DNA of 64,000 nucleotides, from the NCBI GenBank assembly GCA_030737875.1, contig CM060920.1:480778861-480842860 (forward strand), written 5' to 3'. The translations under genes were made by a program, and so were the position numbers. Below, piece after piece: positions 1 to 11,144 of the stretch. The notes beneath the pieces were generated by a model. That model made no database searches. It saw only the letters and a list, made by a program, of their open reading frames with translations, and was not told the origin of the DNA. The DNA comes from Allium sativum. Its lineage: Eukaryota > Streptophyta > Magnoliopsida > Asparagales > Amaryllidaceae. The stretch's first letter is position 1. Each line of letters begins with the position of its first letter.

Positions 1-556
1 ATCTACCTCTTCCTTGAGTGATTCCGATCTTTCGGATCCTAAGAATCGATATTCCTGATTGACCAGAGGTTGCAAGGGGTCAAGAATTAGCCTGAGACAA
101 GTGATTGCAGGGTCGACGCCACGCATATCAGAGTTGATCCAAATGAACATGTCGATGTTAGCCCTTAAGAATTCCTAAAGATCATCTTTTACTACGGGGT
201 TGAGTTGTGATCTAACTTCCAAGACCTTTGTCGGGTCGTCGGGGCTGACCGGAACATCCGCAGTTGGTTCTACCGAGGTAGCCCTTTCGGAATTGGGCAC
301 TCCGTCCTTCCTTGGATCGAGATCGTCGGAAAGACGGTGGTGGCTTCTGAGCCAAGACTCAAATGTCATTGATTTCTATGCGGAGACAGTCTTGGCGCAA
401 GAAGGCAAAGGCACAGTCTTGCCTTTGTCCTTATTACACGCATTCTTCCATTTTATTGCCATAGCAATCTCAAGTTATTGCTTGGTCACCCGTGACTGTA
501 TCGATCCCATTTTCTATTGGGGATTTCACTAGGAGATACCACGGTGACATGCAGAC
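1..556 (-). pseudogene. Element F: degenerate end of protease region and start of pol (Tat-lineage Ty3/gypsy)
   Basis: Minus-strand translation in several frames matches, block by block, the protease-to-RT linker of element C (30,990-31,420). Visible pieces are SPWYLLVKSP (C has APWCLLLKFP), a DLDPRKD block at about 300-320 and a DPTKVLEVRSQLNP block near 190-230 (C has DPTKVLKIGSQLDP). Stops and shifts break the frame. RT itself lies beyond the window start. This is the left, pol-ward end of F, which is read right to left. Assignment to the same lineage as C is firm; the boundaries of individual blocks are approximate. Confidence 0.75.
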
Positions 557-1360
557 TCAGAATTCTATTAGGAAGGGACGTCTAAAGAAAACGTTGTATG
601 GGGAGATAACGTCGATAATCATAAAGGTGAGGATTCGGACCCGGCTCTGATCCCCGTCCCCAAGTTCTACAAGTAGGTCGACCATGCCTACTGGGTGATT
701 GGAGGATCCATTGAAGCCATGGATCGTGGCATGATAGGGTTTCAAGTCTTTATTCTCTAGCTTCATCTGGTCGTAGGAAGCTTTGAAGATGATGTTGACT
801 GAGCTTCCCGAGTTGATCAGGATCCTTCGGACAGAGGTAGGGCCAATCTGGGCTGTGATCACGAGAGGGTTTATGGTTTGGATCTCAATACCCATAGACT
901 CTCTTTCACGAAATACGATATCATCCCGCATCGATTTCTGAAGCTTGGCAGGGACAGACTCGTCCAAAGTGGAGCAGGCTTCGTATGTAGCATGTTTTAT
1001 GGAGCTCGCATACTCTTCCATTTTTTGGAAGATTTCATGCATGGGATGAGGCCCGCCATAGATAGTGTTGATCACGATTTCCAGCCTTTGATTGGATGGA
1101 TCCGGGGCTTCATTAGCAGGTGCTGGAGGAACCGTAGCTACTTCGGGAGGAGCAGGGTCTTGAACGTACTGCTCCAGGCTTTTCTCATGGATGAACTTTT
1201 CGATCGCATCCCCGAGGTGGCGACAATCATTAATATTGTGTCCATACATGTCGTGGTATCGGCAATATCTGCCAGAGTTCTTCTCACATTCAGTGGATTC
1301 CCTTGTGTCGAGATTCTTATATTGGAGCATATTACAGGTTTCTAAGTAGATTGTCTCCAT
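557..1360 (-). pseudogene. Element F: Gag C-terminus with knuckle and aspartic protease
   Basis: A 267-codon open stretch on the minus strand. It begins in the ETIYLETCNMLQYK segment and carries a Cys/His knuckle (CRYHDMYGHNINDC) at about residues 33-46. A retropepsin-like segment follows at about residues 175-260 (RRILINSGSSVNIIF, then SPYNVFFRRPFLIEF). Homologous residues in C read VDNGSS and SPYNAFLGRPALAEF. The catalytic Asp of C is Asn here and the GRP motif is RRP, so the protease is expected to be dead. The product would have cut the Gag-Pol polyprotein. It ends at an internal stop and is preceded by a frameshift near 1370. Confidence 0.85.
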
Positions 1361-2960
1361 GTCTTGGTCGAGTAGAGTGTAGGCCTTGTAATTCTGGTAG
1401 CAACCATGCTTTTTCGGATCTATCAGAACCTGGTTGTTGTTGTGATCGCCTTGCCTGCTGCTGTTCGGCTTTAGCTTGTAGGGGTTGCTCCTTTACCCTT
1501 GTCGAAGGATTCTCCAACACGCCTTCCTTTGGTGCTGTCGTCAACAATGCCCGCCTGTGGGTTATTCGAATGATTGCTGAGAGAAGCTTGATTACGTCTT
1601 GCTTCTTCTTAGCACAAGAACTATTCGGCCTTTTCAAAAAAAACCTCAAGACTCTTCGGCTGCTTTCTGTGTATCCAGACTCAAAATTTGGAAGTAGGAA
1701 GGACACTTTTGCAAGTTGAAAGAGCACGGTGCAAGGCTCCGGATCATCGACCTTGGCGAGGGTGGTGTTGAATCATGCGAGATAGCTTTTGAGAGACTAC
1801 ACAGGCCCTTGGTAAAGGTTGGTTAGAGTGAGGGTGTTCTTTGGAGTTGGAATGTGCATTCTAAATTACTTAACCAATTCTGTGGCCATCTGGCCAGAGT
1901 TATTGATGGATTGGAGAGGAAGGCGAAAGAACCAAAGCAAAGTTGTGCCTAACAAGAAGACTGGGAAACATTTGCATTTGACTGTGTCGGTGGACCGACC
2001 GGAATCCATCTATCATTCATAGCGGTTTAGGAAGGCACAAGGCTTGGTTGTGCCGACATAGAGTTCCATCTGGGGCACATTGAAGCATCGGGGCCACTCG
2101 GCTTCGTGCATGATCCTGGTGAAGGTGTTACGCCTCAAGTGGGTTTACCACGAGTCTTTGGCATTCCTCTGCATATCTCTCATGATCCTTCAGACTATGT
2201 CGTATAGATATGTCGGATGCAGATCTTCCGGTGAAATCCATTGGTTTCGATGAACTTTGGGAGTTCTGTTCCGTGGACGTCTCCTGTGATGCACATCTGG
2301 TTCATCCTCTTCCATGTCGTCGACATCGATGGTCTGGTTTTGGTATGGCCGCCAAGGTTGAGTCGGTTGGTGTGCATCCTGTTCCAAGGGGACCTGGAAC
2401 TGCTGGGTCGCTGAAGGCGTGGGCCCCAGGTCTTGAGCGGCGACAGTTGAGTTCTGTCAAAGAGAGGGTCAGTTACTCGGACCCGGTTCATCGTTGATAA
2501 ACAATCGGGAGCGGTCACGGTACTATGTTTCCCTTCTATAATTGACGGCAGTTCTATCGCCATTTCCATTACCATTGTCATTGTCGTTGGTATGAGCATT
2601 GGAGCGGACGGCAACGTTGTTGACGAGGCTGAACCTCCTCCTTTGATGTGGGCCCCTTCATTTGGAAGAAGAGGTTTCCAAGATGGTATGCCACGGTCGG
2701 GCGTTGTTCTAAGTGACCTGAAGTCAAGCAACGATGCGTTGAGTTTCTTGGAGTTGGCGCATAAGGTCAATGTTATTCTTCAATGCCTGATTGAGTTCAA
2801 GAGCTGTACTTTCATACCTCTTATTAAGTGTGTGGATCTGCACTTGGGTCACAGGAACTTCGGGGTCCACGGGAGGAAGGGTATCAGTTTCGACCGGGAT
2901 ATTCGCCGACTGAGGTTGCTGGGATGTTCCAGTTTCGGCTACAACAGAAGAGTCGATCAT
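1361..2960 (-). pseudogene. Element F: degenerate gag (Tat-lineage), start codon at 2960
   Basis: The minus strand carries a decayed Gag. The start codon at 2960-2958 begins MIDSSVVAETG and lies 2 nt from the point where element A inserted. N-terminal blocks include ELNQALKNNIDLMRQLQETQ (coiled-coil-like, near 2740-2800). The capsid region near 1,700-2,030 reads KCKCFPVFL...LLWFFRLPLQSI, matching KCKAFPIYL...LFWFTRLPPRSI of C. Several in-frame stops and at least three frame changes are present. Gag would build the virus-like particle. The same reading order on C (28,497-30,500) supports the assignment. Confidence 0.8.
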
Positions 2961-3956
2961 TTGTGAAACACCCCACCTCCATTAAGGTCACTCACAAAGG
3001 GAATGCCTTAACTTTGGTGGAGGTTTATGAGTAAAAGCCACAGATGAACTCAAGACAGATATAAATACACATATTTTAAACAGCGGAAACCAAACAAACT
3101 TTTATTTCATCAATACGTGTATCAAACAAAGATTTCCATAATTGTCTCAAAATACTTTCAACATTACAACCTCATAACTGTCTTGATTATTAAAGAAGCA
3201 TGAAAGCATAAATAAAGTGACGAAAATCCCCATAGTGATATCCAAAGCCATTATCCGACCAAGAAAGATCCAAATCATACATCTACGTTCTTGGTGCTTG
3301 TAAAGAGCCTGACTGAGTTGAGATGTTTCCTCCCTGTGGACCTGGGGGGGGGGAGGGGAACGAAAGAAAAGAAGACGAAAAGAAAATAGGGTCAGACATA
3401 AAGCCTGAGTAAATCTAGTAACTCTTCAATATGTGAATAATAAAAGGATATGATGGATATAAACTAAAAATAGGAAAGTGTCACAGGCTAAGGAACTGTC
3501 GAATGTACTATCACACCCATACAATATCTCTACACCTACTCGAGTTTATTCTAACTGGCACCCCATGGTCAGGGTGAAGTGATCCCCATTCTTATTAAAG
3601 ATCGGCTCCTACTCGCGTTAACATGTGTCATACGGTCCCCAAGAATTGTAGATACCTATGCTGGTCCCACCATGGGGTGTATCAAGACCCATGGTGGCGG
3701 CCCCGACACAAAACTAGAAGACATAGGTTATGCTACTGGTGTCCCCAGTGCCCGGGTTGTCTGCTCCGGAGTGTGTGCACGCCCGCACCCCGTTAGACTT
3801 GCACTGTGCACCCACCGCCGTCGTTTGACCGCTTACAATCAGCCCAGTAATCGTGCCCCACCCTTCCTAGTTTCAGGGTACCGTTGATACCTAACTTTGG
3901 GTTACTACTGAAACGGGTCCCTCGTTACCAGGATTTTCTAGTCAAACATGTTAAGT

Positions 3957-4047
3957 GGTTAAGTGTCTGTATTTACCTAACCCCACCCATCAATTCTTGT
4001 TAACATGTTGAATTTGGTTAAGTGTTATAGTTGACTTAACCCTACCA
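3957..4047 (-). repeat. Short GGTTAAGTGT / ACTTAACCC hairpin array in A 3' LTR
   Basis: Two successive units of the form GGTTAAGTGT, spacer, ACTTAACCC or ACCTAACCC, each able to fold on itself. The same motif is expanded to about twelve units in B LTRs. The 5' LTR copy is at 12131-12220. Confidence 0.75.
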
Positions 4048-4085
4048 TCTGTCCTTAGCCGCTTAGGAGCACCTGACCACTCACA

Positions 4086-4269
4086 TTAGACAGGTATTGC
4101 TACGGTTACTAGATATGCCGGTCGGTTCCGGGCAGGTTTACACCGTAGCTCAGTCTAACCTCGGGTCCTTATTGGGCTCAATGCTTAACCACCCACATTG
4201 GATAGGTATTGTTGTGACTACTGGACAGCCGGGCGGGTCCGGGCAGGTTTACATCACAACTCAATCCAA
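4086..4269 (-). repeat. Two tandem copies of a stem-forming inverted-repeat block (A 3' LTR)
   Basis: Copy 1: outer arms TTAGAC (4086-4091) and GTCTAA (4153-4158), inner arms GCTACGGT (4099-4106) and ACCGTAGC (4142-4149). Copy 2: outer arms TTGGAT (4198-4203) and ATCCAA (4264-4269), inner arms GTTGTGA (4211-4217) and TCACAAC (4254-4260). Arm sequences differ between copies but pairing is kept. A third GC-rich hairpin (GCCGG/CCGGGC) sits in the loop. The block lies more than 1 kb downstream of the minus-strand TATA box, so it is probably transcribed. Confidence 0.8.
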
Positions 4270-4789
4270 CCTCGGGTTAAGCATATCGTGTTTTCTAGAT
4301 TTACATATTTTATTACTTTTCAACTACATGTAAATGTCATATCTTTTATTTTTGGGTATTTCAATTCATACCGCTTATGTGTCATAATCATTGGCATGGG
4401 CCAAACATGCCAACATATATTTTTCATATTTTACACCCAACGTTATTACCCCCGTTTGTTCGCAACGTTATAACATGTGTTGGGCTTGTCACAATTCAGC
4501 CCAACTTTATAAACGTGAGGAAAAGGGGAAATCATGAACATGTAATACATAAAGGTGTGTGGCGCATGAACTTGCAATTTGGCGATTCAACTAACATATA
4601 ACATGGGTCATGTGAACTTGCATTCGAATCAAAGTATGACTAAGTAGGTGACATATGAAATGGCATAGTTTTAGGCAAATACAAACTTGTGTTTAAACAT
4701 GTTAACTTAGCATAATATCAAACACAAGACTAGCATGATGTAGGTTCTCCAAAATGTACAATTTTAACATCAAATCATATAGCCTATGA

Positions 4790-5010
4790 ACTTGCATAGT
4801 TTATGAAACACAGATCCAATTATACTTGCAAATAGACAAAATCTTGCATAGTTTATGAAACATAGATCCAATTATACTTGCAAATAAACAAAATCTTGCA
4901 TAGTTTATGAAACATAGATCTAATTATACTTGATGAAACATAAGTCCGATTATACTTGCAAATGAACTTGCATAGTTTATGAAACATAGATCTAATTATG
5001 CTTGCAAATA
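4790..5010 (-). repeat. 52-bp AT-rich tandem repeat in A 3' LTR
   Basis: About four copies of a unit containing CTTGCATAGTTTATGAAACA and then TTATACTTGCAAATAAAC, some of them truncated. The matching array in the 5' LTR is about 12960-13190. Confidence 0.85.
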
Positions 5011-5547
5011 AACATAAGAACAATATCATAGGTTTTGGATCAAAAAGGTCTATAACATGTTTACATAAATTCCAACTTAGACATAGTCCATGCCATCGCC
5101 ATATACATAAAATGACCAAATTCTAAATTTCGCCACAAACTTGCAAGTACAATCGTTCAATAGGCTTGCATCAATCAATTTTGTGCCACAAATATCAATA
5201 CATAAGTCATGATAGAACCACCACAATACATAGAATAAAAACACAATTCTATTTTCATATACATCGAATCACATCACAGTTTTTATTCATATTCTGAAAG
5301 GTTACTATACTTACAACGTGTGATGAATTCTTGTTTTCTAATTTCTGTTATTCTGATTTGGAGATGCTCTCCTTTGGGTAGCAAAGTTGCGTTGAATGAT
5401 TTCATTAAGCTTTGATTTGATTCGTCTCTTAGGCTTGTTGGCTTGTCTCTAGGGTTTCTAATTGACGGCCATTCCTAGTTCCTCTCCAGCAGCATGACGG
5501 CTATTGTATTCTATTATTTGTGTGAGTTTAGGGTTAGGTTTGAGTTG

Positions 5548-5555
5548 TATTTATA
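5548..5555 (-). promoter_or_regulatory. TATA box of A LTR (3' LTR copy)
   Basis: TATAAATA on the minus strand about 485 bp inside the 5' edge of the LTR, downstream of the palindrome cluster. The 5' LTR equivalent is at 13722-13729. The position fits the U3/R promoter of a plant LTR; the start site is not determinable by eye. Confidence 0.55.
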
Positions 5556-5727
5556 GAATTTTAAATTGTTTTGAGCCGTCGGATGAAGATAGGAGGAATC
5601 TAGACCATACAAAGTTCAAAGAGCCACTCAAAAGGTGACACATAAGCCCTAGTGACTCAGCCAAGCATCAGAATTCGACCAGACCCTGATCAGGCCAGCC
5701 AGGACCTGACCAGTAGGTCAATCTGAC

Positions 5728-5826
5728 CTGGGCGCACTTGGCAGGTGCGCCAGGCTAAAAATGTACCGGCGCACTTCCCAAGTGCGCCAGTTTATTTCTG
5801 TTCTGGCACACTTCCCAAGTGCGCCA
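5728..5826 (-). repeat. Three GC-rich palindromes in U3 of A 3' LTR
   Basis: Palindromes at 5728-5753, 5766-5790 and 5802-5826 share the arms CTGGCGCAC / GTGCGCCAG; the best copies extend to 11-bp arms around a 3-nt loop. They lie 170-260 bp upstream of the TATA box in element orientation. The third copy here has one mutated arm (CTGGCACAC). Confidence 0.85.
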
Positions 5827-6038
5827 GTGCATTCTGACCCGTTTTCTGGTTTTTCGCCCAACTTTGTTCGTCCATATCTTCTTCATACGATATCCGTTTT
5901 ACGCAAACTTGAACTCTATCTCAAGAAGAATTTCGAGAGAACACAATGGCGTAACCCATTTCCCTTGATTTCATCATTTATAATTAATTATACTTTAATT
6001 CGTGAATCTTAACGTTATAGAATTCAAGGGGTGTTACA

Positions 6039-6050
6039 TTCTCCCCCACT
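6039..6050 (-). other. Polypurine tract of element A
   Basis: On the minus strand AGTGGGGGAGAA directly abuts the 3' LTR start TGTAACACC. It would prime plus-strand DNA synthesis. The same tract with the same flank follows the B LTRs. Confidence 0.9.
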
Positions 6051-6544
6051 TAAAAGGATTTCGTCCCCGAAATCTTCAAGTTAGGAAGAATGTATATCCT
6101 ACCATCCAACAGTCCATCTACTCAACCAACAAACACAGGCATCCACTGTCCTTAAAAGACTTCTAATGCTTCATGATCATATGCATAGTGTGTGTACATG
6201 TCTTTATCTAATGCAGAAATCAGGCGGTCTACTGATTCAGTTGACCTCCTTAATGCGAATCATGTAAGTGTCATGAATCCATTATGTATGCAAATTCTTT
6301 CTACTCATAATTCTACATGATTGCACAACTATTCGTACAAATGCAACGACCATATGACAGCATATCAAGTTTACAACCGTATACAAATAAGAATACATAT
6401 ATGCAGTATGAAGTGATTGAGCCGATCTAAGACCTAGGTTGTGTGTGTATATGCATGTACGAGCAACCACTAGCAACCACTTGCAACCACTTGCAGCCAT
6501 CAACCATAACATGTTTCAAATCATGTTTACATCCAAAGGGGTTT
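6051..6544 (-). other. Element A 3' untranslated region
   Basis: Between the pol stop and the PPT. No coding signal. The PPT-proximal 80 bp are nearly identical to the same position in both B internal regions, showing the A-B relationship. Confidence 0.8.
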
Positions 6545-8710
6545 CTACCTAAGGATAAAGGATAATATCGAGGAGATATACCTAAAAGATAGATACAAGC
6601 ACAACTTAAGAAAAAGAGAGGTCAAAGATGTACCCTCAAAAAGAAAAGGGTATGCCGCGCGTATTCTATCCTCAGTTTCCCAAGTCGCGTTTTCCTCAAC
6701 TTCGCTCCACTGAACCTTAACGAGCTTCACTTCGCGGTTGCGTAGCTTTTTGATTTCAGTTCCTACGATTCGAGTTGGCACTCTCCTCACAGTTGCTTCG
6801 CGTTCCACTTCGGCTTCTTCTAGAATGCTTGGCTCCACCACTTCCGCTGATTCATGTAGACATTTCCGGAGATGAGAAACGTGAAAGACGTTGTGAATTC
6901 CAACCAATCTTTCAGGCAGATCTACTCTATAAGCCATTTTCCTAATCTTCTCGATGATAGGGAACGGTCCTACAAATCTTGGTGCTAGCTTTCCTGCGGA
7001 TCCAAAGCGAACGACGTTCCTTAAAGGGGATACCTTAAGGAAAACCCTGTCCCCAACCTCAAACTCAAGGTCGGTCCTTCTTTTGTCGGCGTAGGATTTC
7101 TGTCTGTCTTGGGCTGTCTTCATTCTCCTACGTATCAAGTCCACTTTCTCTGAAGTTTCTCGAATCACGTCTGGCCCAAGTATAAGCTTATCTGTAGACT
7201 CCCACCAACAAGTTGGTGATTTGCACGGTCTTCCATACAAGGCTTCAAAGGGTGCCATGCCGATGGTAGCTTGGTAGCTGTTGTTGTAGGCAAATTCCAC
7301 TAAAGGAAGGTGATCCTCCCACGTCCCTCCAAAGTCAAGAACGCAAAGTCTTAAAAGATCCTCTAAAACTCTATTCACCCTTTCCGTCTGGCCATCTGTT
7401 TGGGGGTGATAGGCCGTACTCAAACATAGTTGTGTGCCTACAGCTTCTTGCAGACTCCGCCAAAACTCACTGGTGAAGATAGGGTCTCGGTCACTAACAA
7501 TGCTGAAGGGTACCCCATGGAGTCGAACTATTTCCTTGAGATAAAGAGATGCTAGAGATGCGGCAGTCCTCCTACTCTTGATAGGTATAAAGTGGGCACT
7601 TTTAGTAAGCCTATCCACTATTACCCAAATGCTAGTGTTGCCTCTTCTCGACCTAGTCAGTCCATCAATGAAGTCCATTGAAATGCTATCCCACTTCCAC
7701 TGTGGGACCTCTAGAAGGTGAAGTAGTCCTCTAGGCCTCTTTTGTTCTGCCTTGACCCGTTGGCAGGTCATGCACTTAGAAACGAAATCTGCTACGTCTT
7801 GCTTCATGCCGCTCCAAAAGAAAGTTCTTTTTATATCCTTGTACATCTTATCACCGCCAGGGTGTATAGTCATCTTGGAATGATGCGCTTCCTCGAGAAC
7901 CTTCTTTGTTAACTCCCTTGCTTGTGGGACGCATAATCTTCCATCTCGTCTCAACCAACCCTTATCATCGATGGCGTATCTACTGAGGTGACTAGAAGTC
8001 TCACCCCTAATAAGTTTATCAATCACGTCAACAAGCTGAGGGTCTTCACGTTGTGTTGCCCCTATTGAGTCTAAGAGAGTGGGGCATACTTCGAGAGATG
8101 CTAACAAACCCGGTACAAAATCCGAGGAGGGACTAATGTTAAAACTGGCTATATACTCCAAGTTTTGCCTTTCCACAAAGAGAGGGCTCAGGGTCAGTTT
8201 CTTTAGGCTCAACGCGTCCGCTACCACGTTGCCTTTTCCGTGAGTATAGGAAATTTCAAAGTCATACGAGGCAAGGAACTCCATCCATCTTTGCTGCCTC
8301 AAGTTAAGATCCTTCTGGGAGAAGAGATATTTCAACGATTTATGGTCAGTGTAAAATTCAAACTTCTCACCTAGGAGATAATGGCGCCAAGACTTAAGTG
8401 CAAAGACAATGGCGGCCAACTCAAGATCGTGGGTTGGGTAGTTCTTTTCATGAACTTTCAATTGTCTTCCGCCATAAGCTACTACCCTTCTTTCTTGCAT
8501 TAGAACAGCGCCTAGTCCCGTTCCACATGCATCCGTGTATACTGTGAACATTTTTCTTCCATCCGGCAAGGTCAGAACTGGGTCTGTTGTGAGAGCCCTT
8601 TTTAATCGCTGGAAAGCAATGTCACAGTCCAAATCCCAAGCGAACGCCAGATTCTTCTTTGTTAGCCTTGTGAGTGGGGCTGAGATTTTCGTGAAATCCC
8701 TAATAAACTT
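6545..8710 (-). pseudogene. Element A pol C-terminal part: RNase H, integrase, chromodomain
   Basis: Same frame as the upstream gag-RT part, separated only by a TGA at 8711-8713. Counted from the Met at 8632, RNase H spans about residues 28-145 (YTDACGTGLGAVL, then YTDHKSLKYLF and DALS). Integrase has its HHCC finger at H251, H258, C287 and C290, and catalytic D320, D381 and E417 with 35 residues between the last two. A GPF/Y-like region follows near 553-560, then a chromodomain at about 611-668 (VKVQW, ATWE). Chromodomains direct chromovirus integration to modified chromatin. All catalytic residues are retained, so the lesion is confined to the stop. Confidence 0.93.
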
Positions 8711-10741
8711 TCAATAGAAACCGGCTAGCCCAAGAAAGCTTCGAACTTCGGTTGCATTTCTTGGTGTCTTCCAATCTTGTACTGCCACCACTTTCGCGGG
8801 GTCCACAGCCAACCCTTCTTTGGACACTATATGCCCAGGAAACCTTACTTCTTTTCTCCAGAAGTGACACTTCGAGAATTTGGCTTTTAGTTGATGTGCA
8901 CGGAGAGTATCCATGATTTCTTTCAGATGCTGAGCATGTTCTTCCTCAATCTTTGAGAAGATTAAGATATCATCTACGAAGACAACCACAAATTTGTTGA
9001 GGAATTCTCTGAACACCCTGCTCATTAGGTCTACGAAATAAGCGGGTGCGTTTGTCAAGCCGAAAGGCATGACAAGCCACTCGAAGAAACCGTCTGGGGT
9101 TCTGAACGTTGTCTTATCAATGTTGTCTTCAGCTACTCTTAGCTGATGGAACCCAGTTGCTAGATCAAGTTGGGAGAAGACCGTCGCACCTACAAGCTGA
9201 TCAAACAAATCGTCGATTCGGGGAAGAGGGTGCCTATTTTTCTTGGTCAATTTGTTTAACTCCCTATAGTCGACGCAAAGGCGAAGCGAACCATCTGCTT
9301 TGGTTGCATACACCACTGGAGCACCCCATTCCGAAATGCTCCGTCTAATGAACCCCTTTTCGAGAAGTTCTTTAACCTGCTTACTGAACTCATTTCTCTC
9401 CCTTGGAGCCATGTGTCTGACAGGTAAAGCTACAGGCTTTGCGTTATCCACAAGATATATGCAGAAGTCTATTTCCCGCCTCGGAGGTAAGCCTTTCACT
9501 TCCTCAAAGACATCCGGATATTCCCGGACTACTCTGACTGATTGCAAATTCTCATCAGAAGCATCAAGCGACTCTAGATAACTAAGCATAACAGCATTCA
9601 AGGGATTACAAGAAATTTCTAGAGTGTTACCAAGCCGAGTCAAGAGTCTAACTACTCTTTTCTCACAGTCAAGAATGGCACTATTACTGGATAACCAGTC
9701 CATGCCTAAGATCAAACCATATCCCGAGAAGCCCAAAACAAAAGCACTACAACTAAACTCAACGCTGAGAATAGAGATTTTCAAACCCAAACAAACCATT
9801 GACAAGTAAGCGGAGCCCCTAATTGGATTTGAAACTACTAAGGGATCTTCTACCATACTAGTGTCTAGATGCAGAGATTCTACTAAGGCAGATGAAATAA
9901 AAGAGTGTGATGCGCCAGAGTCAAAAAGTGTATGAACTGGATGATCATAAAGATAGACTACACTTTCTACAGAAATATTACTACCTCGTTCCTGCTGAGG
10001 TGCCACTAGCGCATGAACCTGACCCCCTGAAGTGGATCCAGCTTTATGTCCCTGCCCTTTCTTCTTTGGGCAGTCCTTAGCTTGGTGCCCAGTTTCTCCA
10101 CAATGGAAACAGCCACCCATCTTCACCTTTCTTTTCCGACAGTCTTTTGATATATGGCCCACAATGCCACAGAAATTGCACCTTCTCTTCTCACAGGGCT
10201 TATTGTTCTTCCCTCCTTTCTTGAAATCTGTTTTCTTTGCTTGTAGACCTTCTTTCTTCTCTTCCCCCTTAGTTTCTTTCTTGCCGTGGTCTTCCTCGTG
10301 TAGCAACGCCATGTCCACTAGGCTTTCATAAGTCGCACCCGTGGATACATGGGTCATGGCAAGGCTGTGTAGAGGCTCATTCAAACCCTTGACGAAGCGA
10401 AGTGCCTTCTTGTGTTGGGTGTTTACTAAGTCTAGCCCAAATCTGGCTAGCTGATTAAACTGATTAACATATTCCATGATCGTCATGCTTCCATGTTTCA
10501 GAGTTAGAAACTTTTCTATTTGCAGGCTCCTTTCGGCTTGGGAGAGGAATTTCATCTCAAACCTTGTCCTGAAGTCTTCCCATGTTTCCACCGCCCTCTG
10601 AGCATTAGTAACTTCCCACCAATAGGAAGCTTCATCCTTAAGTAACCATACCGCAAGTTGTATCTTTTGCCTGTCATCCACTCCAAAGATGACAAACAAA
10701 TCCTCAGTCTCCTTTAACCAGTTTCTTGCTCCAACAAAAGA
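8711..10741 (-). pseudogene. Element A gag (capsid, two zinc knuckles), protease and reverse transcriptase
   Basis: Counted from the Met at 10699: Retrotrans_gag-like capsid to about residue 100; two CCHC knuckles, [14 protein letters not shown] (174-187) and [14 protein letters not shown] (197-210); protease with the LFDSGAS active site (258-264) and [10 protein letters not shown] from about residue 425 with [17 protein letters not shown] and the catalytic FVDD at 574-577. The frame ends at TGA (8711-8713), where the surrounding frame suggests a CGA-to-TGA change, typical of methyl-CpG decay. It is entered from the N-terminal gag piece across a second in-frame stop (10742-10744). One polyprotein was evidently encoded. 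Confidence 0.93.
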
Positions 10742-10954
10742 TTATGTCCCATAAAAGTCTTTTCCACCCATAGCCTTGAAGTCTCTACATGTTTTTGCAA
10801 AGGGATTTCCAAGAGGAGGCGGAGGAGGAGGAGGAACCGCGGCCACTGGAGGAGGGATGTCTGCTGGGCCCGCGCCATTGGCCCTTGCTTCTAAGTACCT
10901 CCTAAACCAGCCGGGAATCGGCACTCCTTCCGGAAGGTTAAGGTCTCCAGACAT
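10742..10954 (-). pseudogene. Element A gag N-terminus
   Basis: The likely start codon is the Met at 10954-10952 (MSGDLNLPEG); an earlier in-frame Met at 11011 lies in leader-like sequence. The peptide has a proline run (PPPPPPP) and ends at TAA (10742-10744) in the same frame as the downstream gag. From 10954 to 6545 the frame is 4410 nt, an exact multiple of three, with only two stops and no frameshift. Confidence 0.85.
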
Positions 10955-11130
10955 GATGAAACAGAAAGGGGAAAATTCAAAATGAAGGACAGAGAAGGAT
11001 AGATAGGGCACATGGCTTTGGGGAATTTTGTCTTTTTATAAATATAACACTTTTTCTAAAAAAAATGCTTCTTTAAACTTTCTTTTTGAAAACAATTTTC
11101 AAAAACTTTTATCTTGTCTGGTAAACCTAT
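10955..11130 (-). other. Element A leader between PBS and gag
   Basis: AT-rich, non-coding. The same leader with moderate differences precedes the B PBS (24,000-24,100 and 55,490-55,590), which links the two families. Confidence 0.75.
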
Positions 11131-11142
11131 GCTCTGATACCA
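11131..11142 (-). other. Primer-binding site of A (initiator tRNA-Met)
   Basis: Minus strand TGGTATCAGAGC, the standard plant complement to the 3' end of initiator tRNA-Met, separated from the 5' LTR by two bases. Confidence 0.95.
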
Positions 11143-11144
11143 AG

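Larger units (their letters stand above)
2964..6038 (-). repeat. Element A 3' LTR
   Basis: 3075 bp, direct repeat of 11145-14212, orientation minus. Inside, in plus order: U5/R-side sequence with a paired inverted-repeat block in two tandem copies (4086-4269), a 52-bp AT-rich tandem array (about 4790-5010), a TATA-like box on the minus strand (5548-5555) and three GC-rich palindromes (5728-5826). It lacks long coding frames. A G-run near 3343-3356 differs in length from the other LTR. Confidence 0.95.

Noticed and set aside
2190..2770. Overlapping minus frames of 65-191 codons in the F gag region
   Set aside because: Individually not genes; they are fragments of one frameshifted gag and are annotated as such.
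10776..10985. Gly-rich plus-strand frame
   Set aside because: Antisense to the proline run of A gag.
11131..11142. tRNA-Met-like sequence
   Set aside because: Only a 12-base primer site; there is no tRNA gene around it.
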